Shown: positions 1 through 12,100, counted from the stretch's first letter. The stretch is 64,000 nt of DNA from Aspidapion aeneum (GCA_963576565.1 OY755039.1:81405955-81469954); one strand, 5' to 3'. Made by a program: numbers and translations. The notes: generated by a model not told the origin, from the sequence alone.

Positions 1-2890
1 AACTGCGTTGTTCATTAATTTGAAAAGGTTTTTTTCAAAATCGTTTTTAGCATTCTGTCTTAATTGCGTGTTTAAGTCAATATAAGGCTTTAGCCATGCA
101 GATTGTTTAAAACTTAAGATCCTGTGGATATGCTTTAGTCTAATACCAAGTTTTAATGCCTGCTTTAAATTTATATAGTGAATTACATACTCTTTTTTTG
201 TCAAACAATGTAGCTATAAGTTTTTTGTTTTGATTATTTTTTTCTTGAGGTGGACACATATGTTCAGGGCATAGCGGAAGGTCGGAGAAATAGTCATGCA
301 GCAATGCGGGGATCTCCAAGTCTACTTCCAATATGTATCCCCTATGTGAATTATCTGAAACTTCATCTAACTTAAACATTTGTTTGTCACTTTCATTTAA
401 CCATTGAAAATCCCCATATGGTAAACACTGACTCATGCTGTATCCATATTGATTGTTGATATCAAAATAGATTAAAAATGTACTCGGTTTATTAGCATCA
501 TAATTTGGCATGTATTTGTTATTGGCCTCAACATATCTTTTTGAACACTGACTTAAAAAGGTGACCATATTGTAATCTGTTAATAGTTCTAAAGTTTGAT
601 TTGTTTTGTAGAGCATACAGTCCCATGTGTAACCAGGAAGGGTATAATAGTTAGCAGGATCTAAACCATATGTATATATATTATAGCAACTTTTTCTAAA
701 TTGTTGGAATACCTCCATTAAAAGGACTATGTCGGATCGTAAATAAAGTTCTAAATACTCTTTCAGGTTTTTACAATTAAAGCTATTCCATACATTGTGT
801 GCATGTTCATAATCAATCTGCGAAATTTCTTTTCCTTCTAAGGTGTTAAAAAATTGATGTTTTTCGGGTAACTTTATTTCTTTTAATGTTTCCCATCCAT
901 CCATATAATCATAACAAAACACGCCCTTTCGTGTAAGTAATTTAATCTTATCTTCCTCATAATTATAAAATTCTTTTTTTAAAAGAGGATATTCTATTAA
1001 ATATGATACAAGATTAGATAAGCTGGCCGCCATGAATCGAAAAGAATCAATAAATCTAAATTCTATAAAATTATTAGCTAGCTTTTTTGTAAAAGATATG
1101 TACTTTTCCTTGTTTACTGGTAGCAAATTTATTGTACCCTCTAACTTTGCTATACTCTCGATAATTAAACTGGCATCATATGAACTCAAATTATGAAAAA
1201 TAACAGGAACGGTGTGAATGTCTGTAAAATTTAAGTTAAACTCATTATGTGCAGCACCTCTGTATTCAGAGGTAAGGTGGTTGTGATCCCTTATCTTTTT
1301 GTCATCTTTAGCAAAAGGTTTTTCGCAAACATGACAATTTTTAGCACGATAAAATTCAGTCTTCTGTTTTTTACTTAGAGGTTCCATTGGTAAATCACAC
1401 AAGAATACACTTTCCAAATCTTCTGCAAAGTCTTCCAGCTCCTTAGCAAACCATTCCATGCAATCCGGACCAGTATAATGGCGATAGAAAGATAGAGTGT
1501 CATCATATTCACATTTTACATAATAACCAGCAGAACAAGGGACATGCTGTTGATATTTTTGCGTATTGTTTTCACTTTTATTTTGTACAGGAACAAGCAA
1601 ACATTCAATATCTGCATAAATTACAAATGGAACTATTTGTTTATTCTTAAAATTTTTAAATTTTAGTAACTTTTTATCTTCTGTTGGTAATTTGGGCACG
1701 ACGATACTTCCAATTTTTCTACAATCCTTAAAATGCTGAATAAATTTATCTTGGGCGTAAAAAAAGTGTAAACATCTTTCACATATCCACTTTGATGCTT
1801 TATTCTTGCTGAGCTGACTGCTTACAAGTCTTGAAAGATTTTTTATCCATACAAAATGGTAAGTTGCAATAGAGAGATCTCTAATATCATTATCTTCAGA
1901 GTAATATGTGTTTTGAATAATTAACAAATTAACATGTCCTTCTTGTTTTTCATTAGTCACATATGCTGGGAATACTTTGTAGCTTTTATCTACATTTTTG
2001 TGAAGTCTATATACGTTTATAGATACATTATTTTGCTTTTCAAAACGAGCAACTTGATTTAAAGTCATAGGAAATTTAATTCCACTTAGGTTAAGCACTT
2101 CTTTTGGATGCGGATATAATGAAGTACGAGAAGAAGGTTCTTTAACGGGATACAGTGCCGATACAATTGCCCAGCCAAAGCACAAATCGTCATTGTTCTT
2201 GACATTTACACAAGCTTTACGACTAAGAATTTCTTTAGGTAACTCTAAACAGCACCCAGCTCGCATCGGATTGTACTTATTTATTCCTATCATAAGGTTG
2301 TTTATTTGTATAAGAGACCACCCAGATTGATTTTCAGCAAATTCTTCAAGATCAACCAATAACTGATTTTTCACATGCTTCTCAAACCATTTAACTAAAT
2401 CAGTATTACGGTCAATTGGTGCATTCCCAGTATTGAAGTATTTCGTCTCGGTAATCATTTCTTGTTGTTTTAGAATTTGAAAATCCCCACTTAAAACTGT
2501 GTTTACTTTTACCAGTTCTTCTTTTTTCAAAATATTGTGAATTCTCCTTTTAAATAAGCTACAACTGTCATCTAAAAATTGCTTAGCATCATTGTTTTTC
2601 AAGTTTGTAATCACACCACTTCATACCCGGTTGTCAAAGGCGGAATTTACATCTTCCCACTGAACACGATGTTTTGCAGTTTTTCTATTGATGACATCTC
2701 CACCTCCTACCTTTAAAAGTCTTTTTAAATTGTGTTTGGACTCTTTAACTTGTACAAGACAAGCTGTTAGGTGAGCTTTTTCAGTTACAGACTTTGAGTT
2801 CTTCAGCGCAACACTTATTTTTCTGCTAGTCAAAGCACAGTCTTTTAAAATTTGTAAAATCTTTCCATTGTTTCTACCATCATCGGTCAT
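1..2890 (-). pseudogene. Protein-primed family B DNA polymerase, left copy (broken, 3' end outside window)
   Basis: This resembles family B DNA polymerases of the Polinton/Maverick and linear-plasmid type, which copy DNA from a terminal protein primer. The reading frame starts at the ATG ending at 2,890 and runs leftwards. Visible motifs are a C2HC finger (CERC...H...C), exonuclease motif I (YADIEC), exonuclease motif II (NLSSYD), exonuclease motif III (YLRSD) and polymerase motif A (YFDINNQYGYSM). Motifs B and C lie beyond position 1. Breaks relative to the right copy are: an AGA to TGA stop at 2,621-2,623; an in-frame 24-bp loss near 556 that removes the IRGG motif; and a T7 instead of T6 run at 193-199 that shifts the frame. 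A Cys to Phe change (codon 1,238-1,240) also removes a probable zinc ligand. It is very unlikely to make an active enzyme. Confidence 0.88.
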
Positions 2891-4997
2891 CTTCAGCTGA
2901 CCTTTAATTTACAGAACTAAGGCAGTCGCAAAACTCATTTTATTTTTTTTTAATAGCACCAACTTCACTAAAACACTGTGTTGATAGAACTCAATAATGC
3001 ACTTTCCTTAAAAAGTTATACCTAACTAACTGGAGTTCAACACGCTCCGCCCTTTTCAGTGCTTTTCAGATACACGATAAGACTTGTCGAAAACAGGTTT
3101 AGACTTCTTAGAAATGGGTTGCAGCTGTTGAATATACTACATTGACCTTTTTTTTTATAACCCACGTATGTAAAAGACAGATGTTCTTTAAGGTTTAGAT
3201 TAGTAAAGGACAGCTATAAGTTCAATAAACCGTTCACCGTGGATGGTTAAAGGTGCCTTATAAACAGGTTCAATGATATTTTTAACTCTGAATTAGTAAA
3301 GAAAAGAATAGACTAAAAAAGAGGGAATATACAAAGGTTCAATGACCTTTTCAACAAGAACTAGAAGAGAAGCGGTGTAAACTGGTTTACTATTTGTATG
3401 TCTCACTTTTTCTAAAAGTGCTTTGTTTCGTGAGGAGGCAGCTGAGCCTCTAAAAATTTATAAAAATTTGTTAAAAATGAATTGGTGGTATACACAAAAT
3501 TTATTTTAGTTTTAGTTGAAACTTTTATAAATATTACATATTTATTAAGTTGCATATATACATATACGTAAAACCACCAGAAAATAAAGCTTATATTATA
3601 TGGGAGAGACAAAAACAAAGCTTGATGGATATCATATTCTAGGGTATTTTTAGATTTTTGAGCAATGTTTGTACCTGCAGCACATAAATCCATTATAACT
3701 GTGTGTTATGGTATTGTTAGGTCACCATTTATCTATTCATCTTTCTCCAAACCTTAATTTTTTCTCTTAATCCCCCGTAAATTTTTTTTGGATTTACTTT
3801 ATTTGGAAATAGCCCATTTCCTCCATAAATAAAACTTTCTAGCGTAAACGCTGGATTTTATATTGGTACACTATTGATTGCTAGTATTTTCCTTGCTTAT
3901 GTTTATATAAATAACATTTCGTCTTCTTATATACCTATGTCGAGCAATAATTAATATTACCCTAGGTAATCATTTATATGTTTTTTAAGTTCTGTGCGCT
4001 ATTTTTCTTGCGCCTTTGCGATTTAGATGTTGGACAGTCTTGGTGTCTTTCTCTTATGCTCACAAACTCTGTTTAAAGTTCAATTTGATTACCTAGTTCT
4101 TACTCTATTTGTTCTATAATGAAAAGTCAAAACAACACTTTAAGTAACAAAAAAGCACAGTTTTTATCACAAGAAAAAAAGTTTCATATATGGTTCTTAT
4201 AAGTAGATGCTTTAAACTTATTCAAACATTATCTTTTAGGTTTTATATATTTTGTGCGTTTAAGATAAATACTTTCCTTACTTCTTCCATGTATATATAT
4301 CTATTAAGATTCTTAACTGAAGACAAGGTTTCAAATTCATAACATAAAAAAAATATCCTGGCTGATTTGTTTGATTTAGAAAAGCAAATGCATCAAACTA
4401 TTTTGACTGTAAATCGCCATGGTGATATAAGGAAGCTTGTTAATACCCACTTTTTGTCCGTCTGCGTCTGCGTCTGCGCGAGTATCAGGTTGATAGTAAT
4501 GGTTCATCATCCCGAATACAATTATCATTATCTTTCAGATTAAAAAGAATCGGTGATCATATGCGGCTTTTACCACTTTAACGCCTAAAAGAGAGACCGA
4601 GACCTAAAGACGAAGAGCTATATATCTGCAATTTTATTCTACTGTATCAGGAACGTATAGTCATAAAGATGACTCACACAACTTTACAACACAGATGCTG
4701 TTCAAATAATAATATTACTAAATAGCAAGTCGTTCACTCATTTTGTTACTGTTCTAGGCATGCGCATTAAATAACTAATACATCTGCTTTTGTTTTGGTG
4801 CTTTTTAAAATAAAAGTTCTAACATTCTCGGCTGATACATATAGGACATAAAAAACACACACTATTTAACCGGACAGAAAATTTTCTCTACGTCCATCAC
4901 GATGATTAATATGGTTTTTATTGATAAACATCAATTCACAAAGAAATATTTATACAAAAAATCAGATTCAAAAGAGTCAAAATCTCAATGATACCTT
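2891..4997. repeat. Upstream region of left polB copy (inverted-repeat arm)
   Basis: This AT-rich DNA is shared almost base for base, inverted, with 7,035-9,140. It contains the small hydrophobic reading frame at 3,412-3,693, a triplicated CAGACG motif (about 4,455-4,475) and loosely repeated TTGAAC-containing stretches near 3,200-3,400. No other coding region is visible. Its position suggests promoter or replication functions for the element, but this is inference. Confidence 0.7.
3412..3693 (-). CDS. Small hydrophobic open reading frame, left copy (93 codons)
   Basis: The frame starts with ATG and encodes 93 residues. The middle (about residues 26-57) is hydrophobic and aromatic (FIFWWFYVYVYMQL) and could span a membrane. 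The frame lies about 520 bp upstream of polB in the same direction. The right arm carries the same frame with one residue changed (Pro/Ser near the end). Because the arms are almost identical throughout, this conservation is not independent evidence of coding. I do not recognise a family. It may be a chance frame. Confidence 0.25.
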   Translation of the reverse strand: MDLCAAGTNIAQKSKNTLEYDIHQALFLSLPYNISFIFWWFYVYVYMQLNKYVIFIKVSTKTKINFVYTTNSFLTNFYKFLEAQLPPHETKHF

Positions 4998-5042
4998 AAT
5001 GTAAATGCGCTCCATCTAGACGTACGGACCCAAATAAAAAGA

Positions 5043-5191
5043 CAGTGGCGTACCTGTATAAACATTTTAAACAAGGGCCTCACCTCAGTTAGACATCAAA
5101 TCCACCCTAAAAGACTATGGTTAGGCTCAAATTTGGCTTTAATAATTTTTGGGGGGGTCTGGCCCCCCAAAAATTTGACCGCACGCCACTG
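5043..5191. mobile_element. Short MITE with CAGTGGCG termini
   Basis: The ends CAGTGGCGTAC and GCACGCCACTG are inverted, and an internal GGGGGGTC...GGCCCCCC stretch pairs. The termini match the hAT-like family found elsewhere in this window (for example 33,697-34,172). The flanks (TAAAAAGA and GAAAAAAT) are A-rich and give no unambiguous 8-bp duplication. Confidence 0.6.
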
Positions 5192-5199
5192 GAAAAAAT

Positions 5200-5930
5200 A
5201 CACCTCAATTGACTTTCTGTACTACCGTTCCTTTTTTGTCTATTGCTCCCCAACTACTGGACCAATTTTCATGAAAATTTGTGGGTAAACCGGGCTTGGG
5301 GTCTTGCTGTTCATGTATGAAAATGGTAACAATCAACCCCCTAGAAGCGTGCAAAAGGGGTAGTTTTTCTAAAACCTTTAATCGTGTATAAACACAGAAC
5401 CATTTAAGCGATGTTAATAAAATTTTGTACCTACACTCGATATAACCTCCGGTGATACCTTGCAAAAGATGGTTGACATAAACCCTCTAAAACCTAAGAA
5501 AAAGGGTAGTTTTTTAAAAATAATTAAAAGGCTTATAACTTAAAATCTAATTGACCGATATCAATAAAATTTGGTATGTACTATAGAGTTAAGCTCTTGT
5601 TGACTACGTTTAAAGATAATTTTAAGCAACCCTATAGAAGCCAACTAATGGGGTAGTTTTCATAAATCACTTTAAAAAAATATAAGACATAAACTACTTG
5701 ACCGATTTTGATAAAATTTGGTGTGTATGTTGTGCTAAAGCTGTGGTTAAAGGTGTTTAAATAGTGCTAAGGTCTACACAATAATAACCCAAAAACGGGG
5801 GTAGTTTTTAAATAAAAATTATCACTTTAGGCAAGATATGGCTTGTGGGGTATCAAATGAAAGGTAATTAAGCGTAGAGTAGAAAAATTCTAATATTGAC
5901 GTTATTCAGTTTGAGGGGTGGGGGTGTAAT
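5200..5930 (+). repeat. Degenerate ~120-bp tandem repeats
   Basis: Units recur with the landmarks GGGGTAGTTTT, ACTTGACCGAT and ATAAAATTTGGT. The last unit contains ATGGCTTGTGGGGTATCAAA followed by GAAAGGTAATT. The same motifs occur in the repeats at 24,200-24,560, so the two regions belong to one repeat superfamily. No coding capacity is apparent. Confidence 0.6.
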
Positions 5931-6409
5931 AAAATAAAAAATCAAGAAAGTTATGTCTAATTTTTAAAATTACATGCATTTTAAATACGACACTGGTGTA
6001 TGTTTTTCTGTACCTATAAAATAAAATAGTAAGAAAATTTAAGAAAACAGTTTTAATGTAAAAACAAATAGTAACAGCAGTAAAAATTTTCAGTTGAGAA
6101 ATGAACAAGTTTTCTGGTTTCATACCTTGTCTGAATTTAATTAATCTCTTGTAAAATTTTAATGAAATTTGATTTAAGTTGGACATTATTTAATAAAAGG
6201 TAGTTGAGTTAAAGTTGAAAAATGTTAGGATTGATCATATTTAGTTAGTAAGGACAAATTGTCCTCTTATTGAAAAAGTTGATTGTGTTTCAAATATTCA
6301 AAAGCAGTAAATAAAGCTAGACATTCAAATTTTATTGTACTAGGCGTTGAGATCATGCAAACATGTATGTATAATTCTTAGCGACCCTAAAAATAAATTA
6401 TTAAAATCC

Positions 6410-6850
6410 TAAAAACATATTGTTACAATTAAAAAAGCTATTGTTACAATCCTAAACACAAATTCCTACAATTCTACAAACAAACAGTCACAATCCTGCA
6501 AACAAATTGTTGCAATCGTATGAACAAATTGTTACAATTCTACAAACTAATAGTTACAATCTGAAAAACAAATTGTTGCAATCGTATAAACAAATTGTTA
6601 CAATCCTAAACACAAACTATTACAATCCAAAAGACAACTTGTTACAATTATAAATATAAACTGTTACAATCCAAAAGGGAAATGGTTGCATTCGTACGAA
6701 CAAATTGTTACAATCCTAAACACAAACTGTTACAATCCAATATTCAAATTGTTGCAATTATAAACACAAACTGTTACAATCTAAAAGGGAAATTGTTGCA
6801 TTCCTAAAACAAAATGCTCAATAATAAAAACAAATAGTTACAATCGAAAC
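6410..6850 (+). repeat. Iteron-like ~21-bp minisatellite at the palindrome centre
   Basis: About twenty imperfect copies of a 20-22-bp unit, roughly AAACAAATTGTTACAATCCT, stand head to tail. Variants alternate TTACAATCC and TTGCAATCG. Each unit contains the short palindrome TTGTTACAA or TTGTAACAA. The array lies between the divergent polymerase genes, where a replication origin or dimer junction might be expected. The function is inferred from position only. Confidence 0.75.
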
Positions 6851-7034
6851 GGTAGCAATCTAAGTTTATAAAATATCAAGTTTGTTAGTTTGATATTTTT
6901 TCTCAATAAGTTTGGTTCATATCTCGTATATAAAGGAATTACAATTATGTTCTATATTGTTAAGTTAGTGTCTATATTGTTGACAGAGAAAACCCCTCCC
7001 ATACAGACATTTAGGAATGTATACATTAAGTTTA

Positions 7035-9140
7035 AGGTATCATTGAGATTTTGACTCTTTTGAATCTGATTTTTTGTATAAATATTTCTTTGTGAATTGA
7101 TGTTTATCAATAAAAACCATATTAATCATCGTGATGGACGTAGAGAAAATTTTCTGTCCGGTTAAATAGTGTGTGTTTTTTATGTCCTATATGTATCAGC
7201 CGAGAATGTTAGAACTTTTATTTTAATAAGCACCAAAACAAAAGCAGATGTATTAGTTATTTAATGCGCATGCCTAGAACAGTAACAAAATGAGTGGACG
7301 ACTTGCTATTTAGTAATATTATTATTTGAACAGCATCTGTGTTGTAAAGTTGTGTGAGTGATCTTTATGACTATACGTTCCTGATACAGTAGAATAAAAT
7401 TGCAGATATATAGCTCTTCGTCTTTAGGTCTCGGTCTCTCTTTTAGGCGTTAAAGTGGTAAAAGCCGCATATGATCACCGATTTTTTTTAATCTGAAAGA
7501 TAATGATAATTCTATTCGGGATGATGAACCATTACTATCAACCTGATACTCGCGCAGACGCAGACGCAGACGGACAAAAAGTGGATATTAACAAGCTTCC
7601 TTATATCACCATGGCGATTTACAGTCAAAATAGTTTGATGCATTTGCTTTTCTAAATCAAACAAATCAGCCAGGATATTTTTTTTTATGTTATGAATTTG
7701 AAACCTTGTCTTCAGTTAAGAATCTTAATAGATATATATACATGGAAAAAGTAAGTAAAGTATTTATCTTAAACGCACAAAATATATAAAACCTAAAATA
7801 TAATGTTTGAATAAGTTTAAGCATCTACTTATAAGAACCATATATGAAACTTTTTTCTTGTGATAAAAACTGTGCTTTTTTGTTACTTAAAGTGTTGTTT
7901 TGACTTTTCATTATAGAACAAATAGAGTAAGAACTAGGTAATCAAATTGAACTTTAAACAGAGTTTGTGAGCATAGGAGAAAGACACCAAGACTGTCCAA
8001 CATCTAAATCGCAAAGGAGCAAGAAAAATAGCGCACAGAACTTAAAAAACATATAAATGATTACCTAGGGTAATATTAATTATTGCTCGACATAGGTATA
8101 TAAGAAGACGAAATGTTATTTATATAAACATAAGCAAGGAAAATACTAGCAATCAATAGTGTACCAATATAAAATCCAGCGTTTACGCTAGAAAGTTTTA
8201 TTTATGGAGGAAATGGGCTATTTCCAAATGAAGTAAATCCAAAAAAAATTTACGGGGGATTAAGAGAAAAAATTAAGGTTTGGAGAAAGATGAATAGATA
8301 AATGGTGACCTAACAATACCATAACACACAGTTATAATGGATTTATGTGCTGCAGGTACAAACATTGCTCAAAAATCTAAAAATACCCTAGAATATGATA
8401 TCCATCAAGCTTTGTTTTTGTCTCTCCCATACAATATAAGCTTTATTTTCTGGTGGTTTTACGTATATGTATATATGCAACTTAATAAATATGTAATATT
8501 TATAAAAGTTTCAACAAAAACTAAAATAAATTTTGTGTATACCACCAATTCATTTTTAACAAATTTTTATAAATTTTTAGAGGCTCAGCTGCCTTCTCAC
8601 GAAACAAAGCACTTTTAGAAAAAGTGAGACATACAAATAGTAAACCAGTTTACACCGCTTCTCTTCTAGTTCTTGTTGAAAAGGTCATTGAACCTTTGTA
8701 TATTCCCTCTATTTTTAGTCTATTCTTTTCTTTACTAATTCAGAGTTAAAAATATCATTGAACCTGTTTATAAGGCACCTTTAACCACCCACGGTAAACG
8801 GTTTATTGAACTTATAGCTCTCCTTTACTAATCTAAACATTAAAGAACATCTGTCTTTTACATACTTGGGTTATAAAAAAAAAGGTCAATGTAGTATATT
8901 CAACAGCTGCAACCCATTTCTAAGAAGTCTAAACCTGTTTTCGACAAGTCTTATCGTGTATCTGAAAAGCACTGAAAAGGGCGGAGCGTGTTGAACTGCA
9001 GTTAGTTAGGTATAACTTTTTAAGGAAAGTGCATTATTGAGTTCTATCAACACAGTGTTTTAGTGAAGTTGGTGCTATTAAAAAAAAATAAAATGAGTTT
9101 TGCAACTGCCTTAGTTCTGTAAATTATAGGTCAGCTGAAG
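7035..9140. repeat. Upstream region of right polB copy (inverted-repeat arm)
   Basis: This is the inverted partner of 2,891-4,997. It carries the CAGACG triplication near 7,555-7,573 and the 93-codon frame at 8,337-8,618. Just upstream of polB (about 8,869) there is a TATAAAA-like stretch that could serve as a promoter. A few indels and substitutions separate it from the left arm. Confidence 0.7.
8337..8618 (+). CDS. Small hydrophobic open reading frame, right copy (93 codons)
   Basis: This is the right-arm copy of the frame at 3,412-3,693. It has the same length and an ATG start and differs by one residue. It ends about 520 bp before the polB start. A possible membrane segment runs over about residues 26-57. 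No family is recognised, and the evidence for expression is only the intact frame in both arms. Confidence 0.25.
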   Translation: MDLCAAGTNIAQKSKNTLEYDIHQALFLSLPYNISFIFWWFYVYVYMQLNKYVIFIKVSTKTKINFVYTTNSFLTNFYKFLEAQLPSHETKHF

Positions 9141-12100
9141 ATGACCGATGATGCTAGAAACAATGGAAAGATTTTACAAATTTTAAAAGACTGTGCTTTG
9201 ACTAGCAGAAAAATAAGTGTTGCGCTGAAGAACTCAAAGTCTGTAACTGAAAAAGCTCACCTAACAGCTTGTCTTGTACAAGTTAAAGAGTCCAAACACA
9301 ATTTAAAAAGACTTTTAAAGGTAGGAGGTGGAGATGTCATCAATAGAAAAACTGCAAAACATCGTGTTCAGTGGGAAGATGTAAATTCCGCCTTTGACAA
9401 CCGGGTAAGAAGTGGTGTGATTACAAACTTGAAAAACAATGATGCTAAGCAATTTTTAGATGACAGTTGTAGCTTATTTAAAAGGAGAATTCACAATATT
9501 TTGAAAAAAGAAGAAATGGTAAAAGTAAACACAGTTTTAAGTGGGGATTTTCAAATTCTAAAACAACAAGAATTGATTACCGAGACGAAATACTTCAATA
9601 CTGGGAATGCACCAATTGACCGTAATACTGATTTAGTTAAATGGTTTGAGAAGCATGTGAAAAATCAGTTATTGGTTGATCTTGAAGAATTTGCTGAAAA
9701 TCAATCTGGGTGGTCTCTTATACAAATAAACAACCTTATGATAGGAATAAATAAGTACAATTCGATGCGAGCTGGGTGCTGTTTAGAGTTACCTAAAGAA
9801 ATTCTTAGTCGTAAAGCTTGTGTAATTGTCAAGAACAATGACGATTTGTGCTTTGGCTGGGCAATTGTATCGGCACTGTATCCCGTTAAAGAACATTCTT
9901 CTCGTACTTCATTATATCCGCATCCAAAAGAAGTGCTTAACCTAAGTGGAATTAAATTTCCTATGACTTTAAATCAAGTTGCTCGTTTTGAAAAGCAAAA
10001 TAATGTATCTATAAACGTATATAGACTTCACAAAAATGTAGATAAAAGCTACAAAGTATTCCCAGCATACGTGACTAATGAAAAACAAGAAGGACATGTT
10101 AATTTGTTAATTATTCAAAACACATATTACTCTGAAGATAATGATATTAGAGATCTCTCTATTGCAACTTACCATTTTGTATGGATAAAAAATCTTTCAA
10201 GACTTGTAAGCAGTCAGCTCAGCAAGAATAAAGCATCAAAGTGGATATGTGAAAGATGTTTACACTTTTTTTACGCACAAGATAAATTTATTCAGCATTT
10301 TAAGGATTGTAGAAAAATTGGAAGTATCGTCGTGCCCAAATTACCAACAGAAGATAAAAAGTTACTAAAATTTAAAAATTTTAAGAATAAACAAATGGTT
10401 CCATTTGTAATTTATGCAGATATTGAATGTTTGCTTGTTCCTATACAAAATAAAAGTGAAAACAATACGCAAAAATATCAACAGCATGTCCCTTGTTCTG
10501 CTGGATATTATGTAAAATGTGAATATGATGACACTCTATCTTTCTATCGCCATTATACTGGTCCGGATTGCATGGAATGGTTTGCTAAGGAGCTGGAAGA
10601 CTTTGCAGAAGATTTGGAAAGTGTATTCTTGTGTGATTTACCAATGGAACCTCTAAGTAAAAAACAGAAGACTGAATTTTATCGTGCTAAAAATTGTCAT
10701 GTTTGCGAAAAACCTTTTGCTAAAGATGACAAAAAGATAAGGGATCACAACCACCTTACCTCTGAATACAGAGGTGCTGCACATAATGAGTGTAACTTAA
10801 ATTTTACAGACATTCACACCGTTCCTGTTATTTTTCATAATTTGAGTTCATATGATGCCAGTTTAATTATCAAGAGTATAGCAAAGTTAGATGGTACAAT
10901 AAATTTGCTACCAGTAAACAAGGAAAAGTACATATCTTTTACAAAAAAAGCTAGCTAATAATTTTATAGAATTTAGATTTATTGATTCTTTTCGATTCAT
11001 GGCGGCCAGCTTATCTAATCTTGTATCATATTTAATAGAATATCCTCTTTTAAAAAAAGAATTTTATAATTATGAGGAAGATAAGATTAAATTACTTACA
11101 CGAAAGGGCGTGTTTTGTTATGATTATATGGATGGGAAACATTAAAAGAAATAAATTTACCCGAAAAACATCAATTTTTTAACACCTTAGAAGGAAAAGA
11201 AATTTCGCAGATTGATTATGAACATGCACACAATGTATGGAATAGCTTTAATTGTAAAAACCGGAAAGAGTATTTAGAACTTTATTTACGATCCGACATA
11301 GTCCTTTTAATGGAGGTATTCCAACAATTTAGAAAAAGTTGCTATAAAACATATGGTTTAGATCCTGCTAACTATTATACCCTTCCTGGTTACACATGGG
11401 ACTGTATGCTCTACAAAACAAATCAAACTTTAGAACTATTAACAGATTACAATATGGTCACCTTTATAGAACGCGGTATTAGAGGAGGTTTAAGTCAGTG
11501 TTCAAAAAGATATGTTGAGGCCAATAACAAATACATGCCAAATTATGATGCTAATAAACCGAGTACATTTTTAATCTATTTTGATATCAACAATCAATAT
11601 GGATACAGCATGAGTCAGTGTTTACCATATGGGGATTTTCAATGGTTAAATGAAAGTGACAAACAAATGTTTAAGTTAGATGAAGTTTCAGATAATTCAC
11701 ATAGGGGATACATATTGGAAGTAGACTTGGAGAACCCCGCATTGCTGCATGACTATTTCTCCGACCTTCCGCTATGCCCTGAACATATGTGTCCACCTCA
11801 AGAAAAAAATAATCAAAACAAAAAACTTATAGCTACATTGTTTGACAAAAAAGAGTATGTAATTCACTATATAAATTTAAAGCAGGCATTAAAACTTGGT
11901 ATTAGACTAAAGCATATCCACAGGATCTTAAGTTTTAAACAATCTGCATGGCTAAAGCCTTATATTGACTTAAACACGCAATTAAGACAGAATGCTAAAA
12001 ACGATTTTGAAAAAAACCTTTTCAAATTAATGAACAACGCAGTTTTCGGTAAAACTATGGAAAACATTCGAAATCATAGTAATGTCAAATTGGTCCAAAA

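Larger units (their letters stand above)
5000..7033. other. Unique central spacer of the palindrome
   Basis: This stretch is not shared by the two arms. In order it holds a short inverted-repeat element (5,043-5,191), three to four degenerate ~120-bp repeats (about 5,200-5,930), AT-rich DNA, an array of ~21-bp repeats (6,410-6,850) and about 180 bp with nothing recognisable. No credible gene is present. The asymmetry of the spacer argues against a simple foldback assembly error. Confidence 0.7.
1..12043. repeat. Giant inverted repeat (palindrome) with two divergent DNA polymerase genes
   Basis: The left arm (1 to about 4,997, cut by the window edge) is the reverse complement of the right arm (about 7,035-12,043). 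I aligned them by eye: positions 1-30 match 12,012-12,043 inverted, and the inner ends (4,976-4,999 and 7,033-7,056) also pair. The arms are nearly identical apart from scattered substitutions and small indels. The unique spacer is about 2 kb (5,000-7,033). Each arm holds a protein-primed-type polB gene transcribed away from the centre and about 2.1 kb of shared upstream DNA. The right copy continues past the window's mirror point to its own stop codon at 12,863. Whether the left arm extends as far cannot be seen. A head-to-head dimer of a linear, protein-primed element is one inference; a large inverted duplication is the alternative. Confidence 0.9.

Noticed and set aside
6410..6850. Regularly spaced short repeats reminiscent of a CRISPR array.
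   Set aside because: The repeats are contiguous and degenerate with no unique spacers, and the DNA is eukaryotic.
9403..9415. GTAAGA at the site of the left copy's nonsense codon looks like a splice donor, which would make the first 89 codons a separate exon.
   Set aside because: The right copy reads straight through in frame into sequence that continues the protein, and no acceptor is needed. Coding continuity explains it better.
1..12043. The palindrome as a pure assembly or hairpin-read artefact.
   Set aside because: The arms differ by substitutions and indels, the spacer is unique, and the right gene extends beyond the mirrored part. It still deserves long-read confirmation.
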